Source: Pseudomonadales bacterium
Lineage (GTDB): Bacteria > Pseudomonadota > Gammaproteobacteria > Pseudomonadales > Natronospirillaceae
DNA: 41,602 bases
Assembly: GCA_022968985.1 (NCBI GenBank)
Contig: JALJPK010000030.1
Span: forward strand, 1 to 41,602
Direction of reading: 5' to 3'
Both the position numbers and the translations under genes were made by a program. The notes below the pieces were generated by a model, which saw only the letters and a list, made by a program, of their open reading frames with translations, was not told the origin of the DNA and did no database searches. Below are positions 34,364 through 41,602 of this stretch, one piece after another (position 1 is the first letter of the stretch; the number at the start of each line of letters is the position of its first letter).

Positions 34364-35080
34364 TTATTTAAATAAGATTACTCCACCTAAATTTAGTTCA
34401 GCACAATCAATAACATCGCCATTCAATGAACATTCTTCTTCATAAGTATCATAATTATATTCATGGATTGCTTTAGTATTATTTGCACCTGTAATAGTAG
34501 TAATAGCAGAAGTATCATTATCAATTATTGAAAAACCTAAAGTACCCGTTAAATCAGTACTGACTATATCCACATCAAATGTAGTAGTTGAATTTAAAGT
34601 TTCAAAATTTATAACCATATTAAGGTTATTATAAGCCAAAGAAGTCACATCTGGGATGCCTGAAAAATAAGCAGAACCCATAAGTTTTAACATGGTATCA
34701 GTCACTGATATTTCTAGTTCACCATTTGTTGTAACCTCATCAAAAGTACAATTTGAGAAAACAAGAGACATCTCTCCAATTTCACTAGACTCATCCACAT
34801 CAGCAGTCATTGTCATAAATCCAGTATCACATTCGATATTTTCAGACATTATACTTTTAACATTTAAAGACTTTGGTGCAATATCGGTAACTGAGTCCGA
34901 ATTATTTTCAGCTACATTCATCCCAGATAAAGCTGCATTTGATTTTGCGACCGACTCTTTGTTTAGTTCAATAGTATAACTAGCTGATGCTCCAGTACTA
35001 TTTTCAATTTTTTCATCATCACCACATGAACTCAAACCAACAATTGCACTGATAGCTACAGCTAAAGATATTTTATTCAT
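34364..35080 (-). CDS. Hypothetical lipoprotein, acidic beta-rich
   Basis: A 238-residue protein with a lipoprotein signal (MNKISLAVAISAIVGLSSCGDD; lipobox LSSC, Cys19, followed by Asp-Asp, an inner-membrane retention type in enterobacteria but not reliable here). The mature protein is Asp/Glu/Thr/Ser-rich with two pairs of Cys (ECDTG/SNCTF and EECSL/VIDCAEL) that could form disulfides. No family is recognised. GGAGAAAAAC precedes the ATG. The gene stands alone, ending at a shared terminator. Confidence 0.7.
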   Translation of the reverse strand: MNKISLAVAISAIVGLSSCGDDEKIENSTGASASYTIELNKESVAKSNAALSGMNVAENNSDSVTDIAPKSLNVKSIMSENIECDTGFMTMTADVDESSEIGEMSLVFSNCTFDEVTTNGELEISVTDTMLKLMGSAYFSGIPDVTSLAYNNLNMVINFETLNSTTTFDVDIVSTDLTGTLGFSIIDNDTSAITTITGANNTKAIHEYNYDTYEEECSLNGDVIDCAELNLGGVILFK

Positions 35081-35197
35081 TGTTTTTCTCCAATTTTAAC
35101 GCTTATTCATTGAAATCTAATATGATTTCAATCCTAGATTATATAATACACAGAAAATATAACAGAATTACGACTAATGATTATGGCTAAATTACTT

Positions 35198-35725
35198 TTA
35201 TCTAATAAAAAAACTTTTTACAATTTCATCTGAAAATACTTTAGATTCTTTTAATTCATATTTTTTCGATTCACTTAACTGACCAAACAATGGAAATCCG
35301 CCACCTAATAAAATGGGAATAGTAGTAATAATCAATTCGTCGATTAAACCTTGTAGCAAAAAGGCTTGAATGGTTTTGCCTCCATCGATATAACAGTGTT
35401 CATACCCTAACGCTTTGGCCTGTTGTAAAACTACAGCAGGCTCGCCACTCATTAAATGTATTTTGTCTTCATATCCTTTTGGAATTTTTTTAAGTGTTGT
35501 ACTTAATACAATAACTGGTTTTGTGTATGGCCAGTCACAATCAAAATCTACTACTAATTCAAATGTATTACGCCCCATTATTAATACGTCGATTCGGTCC
35601 ATTAATTGGAGATAACCCAAATCACTGCCGTCTTTATTTTCGATCTCGTGTAGCCAATCAACTTTATTATTTTTATCGGCTATGTAACCATCTATGCTAG
35701 TTGCGATATAAACTGTATTTGTCAT
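35198..35725 (-). CDS. Dihydrofolate reductase / RibD C-terminal-like reductase
   Basis: A 175-residue cytoplasmic protein of the DHFR-like RibD-C family. The N-terminus VYIATSIDGYIAD, MGRNTFE (51-57), KPVIVLST (69-76), YIDGGKTIQAFL (112-123) and the closing PILLGGGFPLFG (137-148) line the NADPH and substrate site in family members such as YyaP/YwjB. Physiological substrate unknown; it is not a housekeeping DHFR. The gene follows radD on the same strand. Its 5' 150 bases also occur as a damaged copy at 35845-35988. Confidence 0.88.
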   Translation of the reverse strand: MTNTVYIATSIDGYIADKNNKVDWLHEIENKDGSDLGYLQLMDRIDVLIMGRNTFELVVDFDCDWPYTKPVIVLSTTLKKIPKGYEDKIHLMSGEPAVVLQQAKALGYEHCYIDGGKTIQAFLLQGLIDELIITTIPILLGGGFPLFGQLSESKKYELKESKVFSDEIVKSFFIR

Positions 35726-35751
35726 TTTTTATTCTTATTTTTAGTTTTAAA

Positions 35752-35988
35752 TTAAAGTTGATTCGTATTTATAGTTTCACTTTGATAATAATATAATCTA
35801 AATAACACTTATAAACCGTAACGTGATTTCTTGCCAGTTATAATCAATACGTCACTTCGGTATTTTAATTGTGTATAACCCATACCACTGACTTTTATAT
35901 TTTATTTTCGATCTCGTGTAACCAATCAACTTTATTATTTTATCTGCTATATAACCATCGATATAAGTTGCGATATAAACTGTATTTG
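35752..35988 (-). pseudogene. Relic of a tandem duplication: reductase 5' end fused to radD 3' end
   Basis: On the minus strand 35988-35845 is a damaged copy of the first part of the reductase gene (TVYIATYIDGYIADK is readable, then a one-base deletion; the ATG is lost). From about 35845 to TAA 35752-35754 it is followed by a copy of the last 30 codons of radD (KKSRYGL, stop, then LYYYQSETINTNQL against KKSKYGLEILHRVYHYQGKI in the live gene). The offset between copies is about 258 bases. Confidence 0.85.
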
Positions 35989-36009
35989 TTTTCTTATTTT
36001 TAGCCTTAA

Positions 36010-37722
36010 TTAAAGTTGATTCGCTTTTCGAATTTTACCTTGGTAATGATACACCCTATGTAATATTTCCAATCCGTACTTTGATTTTTTGCAAATTATA
36101 AAATCGGGTTTAGTGATATCATTGTCAATTATTTGTTTTATGTTATTTATTTTTTTATGTTCGCTGCGCATGAATCTGCCAATATTTTTATCAAATTCAG
36201 TTATGGCTTTTTTATATTTAAAATCGTACTGCTCTTTAATTTCCTGCCCGTCTTCATCAAAATACTTAAATACAATTTTTGTATTCTCTTTTTCAATTTG
36301 AATTTCTTGAATTCTATAGACAAGATGATCTTTTAATTTTAATGCATTTTTTAGCATATCGTCTGGATCAATTAGTTTTTCTGAACATTTAATACAGTTT
36401 CGAGCTGCAATATCATTTTCTGCCATACAAGTTGGGCATTGTTTAAAAACATAACGATAATCACATTGTTTTGTTTCACCTTCATTGTTTTCAATCATTC
36501 CCATACAGCGTCGTCCGAAATGCTCCATGATATCGCCATCACTATCAACTAAACCCCAAAACTGATTGGCAAACTCACAGATTGGACAAAATACTTGTAC
36601 TATTTTTGAATCTTTATTGGGTTTTTTACTACCAATTTCAGGACTATGAATGTCGTAATTATTTCCAGCATAATCTAAAACCAAACATTCCTTTTTATCG
36701 GGATATAACCTTAAACCACGACCAATCATTTGTTGGTACAAACTTACCGATTCGGTGGCACGTAAAATAGCAATCACATCAACATGTGGTGCATCAAATC
36801 CGGTGGTTAAAACCGACACATTAATTAAATATTTTATATTATTAGCTTTGAAATCTTTAATTATTTTATCGCGTTTTTTTAAATCGGTTTGACCTGTAAT
36901 TAATCCTGTTTTTTCATTGCTTAAATATTGTTGAATTTCAAATGCGTGCTCAACTGTGGCAGCAAAAATAATCACTCCATTTTTCTGAGCACTTTTATTA
37001 ACAATATCTTCGCATATACCTTGAGTGACTCTTGGGTATTTACGTAATAATTCATTTACATTTTCTTCATTTTGAAATAATTCATAATTTTCAAAAGCAA
37101 TATTAATGATATTCGCAGGGGTTAAATATTTTTCTCTAATTAACTGCCCAATTGAGATTTCGTATATACAATGTTTGAATATAGGTGTTTCGACATCACG
37201 TAAAAATCCGCGGTAGTGTTGTTTATATACCCAACCTTTATTTAAACGATAAGGGGTTGCGGTTAATCCCAATACTTTGACTGGGTTATTACTGTTTATA
37301 AACTCAATTAATTTTTGATACTGAGTAGCTGTTTTAGCTTTTTCATCCGACCAATCCACTCGGTGACATTCATCGATAATGATAAGTGAATAGTCTTGGC
37401 TAAATTTTTCCAAATTAGCGCTGATGGATTGAATGCTACCAATTGTGATTTGTGCGCTATGGTTACGTTGTTTTAAACCCGCAGAAAATATATCCACATT
37501 AATACCCAGCTGCTGAATTTTCTGGGCATTTTGCTCCACCAACTCTTTAACATGGGTCACAATCAAAATAGGACGTTTGGCTAATTTAGCCAATTGCGCA
37601 ATAATCAGCGATTTGCCTGCACCGGTTGGTAATACTAAAACAGCCGATTCCTGACTGCCTTTAAAGTGTTTAATTACCGCGTGAACGCAGTCTGTTTGAT
37701 AATCTCTTAACTGTATTTTCAT
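36010..37722 (-). CDS. radD: RadD (YejH) superfamily 2 helicase-like ATPase
   Basis: A 570-residue SF2 protein. Walker A PTGAGKS (32-38), DECH box (117-120), TATP (154-157), TTGFDAPHVD (307-316) and QQMIGRGLR (330-338) give the full ATPase core. The C-terminal third holds the zinc-binding Cys set of RadD (CPIC, then RRCMG, QCDYRY, QCPTC, ENDIAARNCIKC) and DPDDMLKNALKLKD. It follows E. coli RadD almost end to end. RadD acts in double-strand break repair with RecA and SSB. It diverges from a lipoprotein gene. No strong ribosome site precedes the ATG. Its 3' end was duplicated into the next intergenic region. Confidence 0.95.
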   Translation of the reverse strand: MKIQLRDYQTDCVHAVIKHFKGSQESAVLVLPTGAGKSLIIAQLAKLAKRPILIVTHVKELVEQNAQKIQQLGINVDIFSAGLKQRNHSAQITIGSIQSISANLEKFSQDYSLIIIDECHRVDWSDEKAKTATQYQKLIEFINSNNPVKVLGLTATPYRLNKGWVYKQHYRGFLRDVETPIFKHCIYEISIGQLIREKYLTPANIINIAFENYELFQNEENVNELLRKYPRVTQGICEDIVNKSAQKNGVIIFAATVEHAFEIQQYLSNEKTGLITGQTDLKKRDKIIKDFKANNIKYLINVSVLTTGFDAPHVDVIAILRATESVSLYQQMIGRGLRLYPDKKECLVLDYAGNNYDIHSPEIGSKKPNKDSKIVQVFCPICEFANQFWGLVDSDGDIMEHFGRRCMGMIENNEGETKQCDYRYVFKQCPTCMAENDIAARNCIKCSEKLIDPDDMLKNALKLKDHLVYRIQEIQIEKENTKIVFKYFDEDGQEIKEQYDFKYKKAITEFDKNIGRFMRSEHKKINNIKQIIDNDITKPDFIICKKSKYGLEILHRVYHYQGKIRKANQL

Positions 37723-37839
37723 TTTATGTGAATTAGGTTTGATTAATAGAGTGTTTGTTTACTTAAGGAAACAGTAAATAACAGTGTTAAGGGCTTTTGC
37801 GCTGTAAAATTGTCACAAATAACAATTTAAGTGGCAGAT

Positions 37840-38670
37840 ATGAAGTTAATCAATAATACATCGTTACACAATGTAATTAAAAACACGACAGCATTACCAA
37901 ATAAAGTCGGTTTTATGTCAGTATTACTATTATCGGCTTTTGTTTTTAGTAGCTGTGAAGATTCTTTGACAGATAATACATTAACTGACCATACAGAAAC
38001 ATCTAGCCCGGCTGCTGTTGAGATTAATCGTGTTTCAGCAACCGTTAATCAAAACAATATTACTGTTATTGCTAAATCGATGATTCAAACTTTAAATCAA
38101 ATCAACCCTGCACTTTCGAATGATATTTATTCTGTTGGTACAATTGAAAAATCTGGAGCAATGAATAACTGTGCTTATTCAGGCCTTCAATTTTCTGAAA
38201 CATTAAAATACGATGCCCTTACTTTTGTTTATGATTTAGAGTTTTTAGATTGTCAAAAAAGTGCTGATAACGACCGTTTATTAGGTGAATTAAGCGCCGA
38301 TGTTATCTACAGCACAACAGATAATAAACACAATTATTCATTAGATTTAAATAGTCGATTAAAACAAACCAACCGTTATGGGCAGATGACAGTTAGCCAT
38401 GTAAATAGCTTTATTCAAGTAAATGGCAATACAAGTACTCAGTCTTTTACTGCACAAATTTTATTAGACGGTCACGGCACTTTTTTTGTTAAAAGTGTGT
38501 CATTACTTAAACAAGATAACCAAACACAACAATGGATTTCAGGTCACTTAATATTAAGCAGTATTCAACAAGATATTGATGTGTATATTGAACGTGACGA
38601 AGGTTTGTATTTTGAGTTTGCAGACGGCTCAATGCAGGTTATTACTTGGGATGAACTAAGCTCACTTTAA
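37840..38670 (+). CDS. Hypothetical lipoprotein
   Basis: The 276-residue product has a hydrophobic segment and lipobox FSSC (about 36-39 of this start), preceded by an unusually long polar lead of about 25 residues. A later ATG at 37915 would give a normal-length signal (MSVLLLSAFVFSSCED) and may be the true start, though its ribosome site is weak. The mature protein is Ser/Asn/Gln-rich and beta-rich, with Cys pairs (NNCAYSG/FLDCQKS). Layout resembles the lipoprotein at 34364-35080 loosely. No family is recognised. It converges with the next gene, stops five bases apart. Confidence 0.6.
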   Translation: MKLINNTSLHNVIKNTTALPNKVGFMSVLLLSAFVFSSCEDSLTDNTLTDHTETSSPAAVEINRVSATVNQNNITVIAKSMIQTLNQINPALSNDIYSVGTIEKSGAMNNCAYSGLQFSETLKYDALTFVYDLEFLDCQKSADNDRLLGELSADVIYSTTDNKHNYSLDLNSRLKQTNRYGQMTVSHVNSFIQVNGNTSTQSFTAQILLDGHGTFFVKSVSLLKQDNQTQQWISGHLILSSIQQDIDVYIERDEGLYFEFADGSMQVITWDELSSL

Positions 38671-38675
38671 TAGAC

Positions 38676-39326
38676 TTACCGTTGAATAGTGAATCCAAAA
38701 CTTAAACGATTGATTGGCAGTGTTAATGCAGCCGAACCTTCGAATTGATTAACAAACATCCATCTTGTATATAAAGAAATATTCGATGTAAAAAAAGCTC
38801 TAAACTCTTGCTGAATATCAAGTTCAAAATAGGTTTCATCACTCCAATCAAAGGTTAAAAAAACTGGCCTAGCTTCAAAACCCACACTGTAAAATAGATT
38901 TCGTTTGAGCTGAAATAAAGTATGTGCACCTAAACCAATACCAATATCTTCATCGTTATTATGCTGGCGTAGATATAAATTAAGTCTTGTTTTTATATTA
39001 CCCTGCGCTTCATTTTTATAACTTTGATAACTATCTATAAATACACCCAGACGCCAAAGGGTATAGTGTTTTGCCCTTCGTTGACTCAAACCTATGTAAC
39101 CAATATTTTTTTCATATATATTCTTAAATTTTGGTGCAATCACAAACCCTACTTTAATATCATAATCAGTGAGGGTACCGTTAAACTGGGTCAGATATCG
39201 AAAGGTGGAATGATCTTCAGGGGTAATATCGTAAGGTGCTATGACAATATTGGGCTCAGGGATAATCAGCTCAGCGAGGGAGTCATAAGGAATAATGGAG
39301 AGTATAAACAAAAACACATAATGCAT
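38676..39326 (-). CDS. Exported beta-rich protein, probably outer-membrane
   Basis: A 216-residue protein with a signal peptide (HYVFLFILSIIPYDSLAE). Long alternating strands follow, with aromatic residues at strand ends (GYIGLSQRRAKHYTLWRLGV, LNLYLRQ, FELDIQQEFRAFF, SLYTRWMF) and a C-terminal SFGFTIQR. This is the look of a small 8- to 10-strand outer-membrane barrel, although it ends in Arg rather than Phe. No family assignment. It lies 44 bases after the HAD-like gene on the same strand and may be co-transcribed with it. No clear ribosome site. Confidence 0.6.
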   Translation of the reverse strand: MHYVFLFILSIIPYDSLAELIIPEPNIVIAPYDITPEDHSTFRYLTQFNGTLTDYDIKVGFVIAPKFKNIYEKNIGYIGLSQRRAKHYTLWRLGVFIDSYQSYKNEAQGNIKTRLNLYLRQHNNDEDIGIGLGAHTLFQLKRNLFYSVGFEARPVFLTFDWSDETYFELDIQQEFRAFFTSNISLYTRWMFVNQFEGSAALTLPINRLSFGFTIQR

Positions 39327-39370
39327 AACAATATTTCAAACATTGGATACATTAAGTGTAGACGAAAGAT

Positions 39371-39967
39371 CTAAGCTATTGCCTGAATAGACATAGGTTG
39401 ATTGGTTTTCCAACCCATCATTTTTGCAGTTTTAACTAACAATGTATTGGTTGATACCAATTCTACCTCAGCGTAGAACTGACATTCGTAATATTCTTGC
39501 GCTTTTTGAATGGCACATGGCAATAATGCTTGTACATTATTAACATCAATTGCATGAATAAATGGCATATATCCTAAATTTAAATGCGTTGAAGGCATTA
39601 ATAAAGAAGTGATAGCGGGCCAATTTCTTGAAATTAAAACGATATTTAAATTTGGATTATCAAATGAATCAATTACAGATTTTACATTTATTTTATTCAC
39701 TTGACGCTGGATAGGATTAAGCATCATATCTTGGCGCATATAATCGATACAATAAGATTGAATTTCATGTCTTTCTTGATCGGTTAATTGATGTAACAAA
39801 TGCTTTTGAACAATCTGTTTTAAACGGAATTCATCAGTTTGCTCACTTTTTGCAAGGGTCACTTCCCGAGGGATTTGAGGCATTACCGCAGAAATGGCAC
39901 GGCCAAAACATTCATCAGGTAAATTTGACTGAACTAATTGATCGGCATCGAATATAACTAACTTCAT
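39371..39967 (-). CDS. HAD-like hydrolase with eroded catalytic motifs
   Basis: A 198-residue protein with the HAD fold pattern. Motif I reads VIFDADQLVQS with both Asp (7 and 9) kept but the usual GTL/DG changed to QL. Motif II corresponds to IVLISRNWP. The motif IV region (VELVSTNTLLVKTAKMMGW) keeps the hydrophobic pattern but has no Asp/Glu pair for Mg2+. That makes phosphatase activity doubtful; it could be a non-catalytic member. Length and layout fit beta-phosphoglucomutase-like HADs with a small helical cap. It precedes the barrel-like gene on the same strand. Confidence 0.6.
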   Translation of the reverse strand: MKLVIFDADQLVQSNLPDECFGRAISAVMPQIPREVTLAKSEQTDEFRLKQIVQKHLLHQLTDQERHEIQSYCIDYMRQDMMLNPIQRQVNKINVKSVIDSFDNPNLNIVLISRNWPAITSLLMPSTHLNLGYMPFIHAIDVNNVQALLPCAIQKAQEYYECQFYAEVELVSTNTLLVKTAKMMGWKTNQPMSIQAIA

Positions 39968-41013
39968 ATAATTAACTTCATATATATAGGTTCGACTTCA
40001 TAAATAGAAAACACTGTAAGTGCAAATTTACACATTGAATAAAGATAATACTTGAGGTGCATTTATATAGAAAGCAATCAATCTATTATTTTTTGTATTT
40101 GAGAGGACTTTTGCCATTTCATCTGTTGTTTGTATTACAACCACTGGCCTTCTATGGATTTTAACTTAAATTTGGATGTTTATAATTCAATCTTTGTCCG
40201 TTTTTGTTATTTCAACTTAGATTCATTCATTTATACACAACCAGTAAAAATTACTCAACAACTGTCTTTAACGCTTTAAAACACCAGCGTGATCACCTCA
40301 CGTACTGGCCTGGTAACAGTTGATTCACCTACATTAAATAATACATACAAGCTTTTGTGCTAAATACACTTAATATTGCATCCGACCTAAAGAAAATAGT
40401 CATCAAGATATCAAACCTTTTACGTGATTTTGATTAGAATAATATAGGCTCAATATCAGCTTAATAAAGATTTGATTCACGCATAATCAGTTATATATGA
40501 GTACGTTCAGCGCTTGAGTCCGAATAACCTTGGTTTACAACCTCCCTTCACCCTAAAACTTCCAAGCTAAAACACCCAAAATAACTTATTCATCAGTACT
40601 AATGTTAGTGCAGCTATTAAAATCACTGAAACAGAATATATTGTGAATGATATTAAAAGTCACATTCCAAACGTTCTTTACCCTAAATTAGGCCAAGTTA
40701 GATTTGATTAGAAGAACATAGCAAATTGATATTAAAATTACGGCTCCACAACATAAACGGTCTATTAACTCGTGAGTAAAATTGTTAACTTTTAGTTAGT
40801 TTTAAAGAGTCAGCTACTGGCTGTGCGATTTGGTAAATTCAATTCCCATAACTGCAACACATTACTCCCCCCTTACCAACCCCCTGTAATCACTGGGCTT
40901 AACTTATTAATCTATCTTACTAGTCAGAAATTTCATTTGCGTCGAACCTATTTCTCTTTCTTCGTTATTAGATACAAGTATAATTGTATTATCTTTTAAA
41001 TCAGGGCAAGAAA
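39968..41013. other. 1046-base stretch without a clear gene
   Basis: No frame with a believable start is seen. Two open tails end in similar DNA (GATTAGAA...ATA) at about 40435 and 40712. The second reads NNLFISTNVSAAIKITETEY and on to GQVRFD stop, without a start codon, and may be gene remnant. A bulged hairpin lies at 40284-40308 (CCAGCGTG / CACG-TA-CTGG). The region also carries the promoter of the gene at 41014. Confidence 0.45.
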
Positions 41014-41602
41014 ATGAAAGCCATTTACGTTATTAAATTATTAATTACCTCAGCCATAATCTTTTCTAGTTCCAGTTTACTTTCTGCAAAGTCACCCCTT
41101 AGTGAACCACAAAGTAGCCAACAAAAACCTCAAACCCTTTATCTTCAAGATGGAACAATCATCACTGGCTCTATTATCTCTGAAACAAACAATCAGATAA
41201 TAATAATGACTCGTTTTGGTGAAACTACTATTAACAAAAGTGACCTAATAAACAAAAAAATAACGGTCACTTTAAAATCTGGTGACGTTATTATTGGCAC
41301 CATACAGTCTGAAAATGAAACTGATATTGTTGTAAAAACAACTTATGGTTTAATTACCCTTTTTAAGAATGACATTATTGAATTAAGTGAAGGTATCAAC
41401 TCAAACCCTAAACCGAAAAAAGAAAAGTTCACCATTGCTGAGGATTATTTAATAGATATTTTTCAAGATCCTACGGGCAATACTTTAAAAGCGGACACTG
41501 TCTATATATCTGGGTTATCCCTAGGTTATGCCTTTAATGATAATTTCCAAATATCAACTCGCTATGATGGATTTCTTTATCAAAACTTTAATTTGAGACC
41601 TA
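41014..41602 (+). CDS. Outer-membrane protein with duplicated small beta domain (5' part)
   Basis: 196 codons are present and the gene runs off the right edge. The signal peptide is KAIYVIKLLITSAIIFSSSS. Two repeats follow: LQDGTIITGSIISETNNQII and LKSGDVIIGTIQSENETDIV, each ending TRFGETTINKSDLI or TTYGLITLFKNDII. These are small SH3/Sm-like beta units, also seen at the N-terminus of DUF481-type outer-membrane proteins. After a Lys/Pro linker, ISGLSLGYAFNDNFQISTRY begins a beta-barrel. An AGGG lies ten bases before the ATG. Function unknown; surface location inferred. Confidence 0.7.
   Translation, partial: MKAIYVIKLLITSAIIFSSSSLLSAKSPLSEPQSSQQKPQTLYLQDGTIITGSIISETNNQIIIMTRFGETTINKSDLINKKITVTLKSGDVIIGTIQSENETDIVVKTTYGLITLFKNDIIELSEGINSNPKPKKEKFTIAEDYLIDIFQDPTGNTLKADTVYISGLSLGYAFNDNFQISTRYDGFLYQNFNLRP

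Noticed and set aside
34364-38670. Idea that the two lipoproteins at 34364 and 37840 form one gene family pair
   Set aside because: They share only size, lipobox and loose Cys spacing; no motif long enough to support common descent by eye.

Overview
The window is strongly AT-rich chromosomal DNA, probably from a marine-type gammaproteobacterium. The evidence is a RadD/YejH helicase with its full zinc-binding tail, a YiaA-type membrane protein, cytochrome b561, many short hydrophobic lipoproteins and beta-barrels, and an alginate-style polysaccharide locus. No rRNA or tRNA gene was recognised.

Positions 1-13914: after the 3' end of a HAD-IIA phosphatase comes a compact exopolysaccharide locus. 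The leftward arm encodes an MBOAT acetyltransferase (AlgI-like), an AlgJ-like SGNH protein, an AlgF-like periplasmic protein, a second SGNH protein and an outer-membrane barrel. The rightward arm encodes a PilZ/membrane-fusion protein (Alg44-like, intact c-di-GMP motif) overlapping an Alg8-like processive GT2 synthase. It is followed by an RTX/DUF4114 secreted protein, a type I secretion ABC protein whose nucleotide-binding domain has lost every catalytic motif, and an HlyD-family adaptor. The likely job is c-di-GMP-gated synthesis, O-acetylation and export of an alginate-like polymer, with an RTX matrix protein as companion.

Positions 13915-22919: a tiny membrane protein, a solitary phage-type transglycosylase, DUF599 and other membrane proteins, then a cytochrome b561 / DUF1587-1592-1588-1585 c-type cytochrome / DUF1552 cluster of the kind abundant in Planctomycetes.

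Positions 22920-26600: a low-density, decaying stretch. It holds a relic tail of a second DUF1552 gene, hairpin-rich DNA, orphan small genes arranged like immunity genes, a gene broken by one in-frame stop, an outer-membrane lipoprotein pseudogene and a poly-G tract at a coupled start.

Positions 26600-32100: two di-haem RoxA-like cytochromes flank a cytochrome P450. A 78-base element that folds as a three-way junction lies upstream of the first gene.

Positions 32587-41602: a PfkB kinase, YiaA-like protein, two lipoproteins, a DHFR/RibD-C-like reductase, RadD (with an old tandem duplication across the radD/reductase border), a small barrel-like protein, a HAD-like protein with eroded motifs, about 1 kb without a clear gene, and the 5' part of an outer-membrane protein with a duplicated small beta domain.
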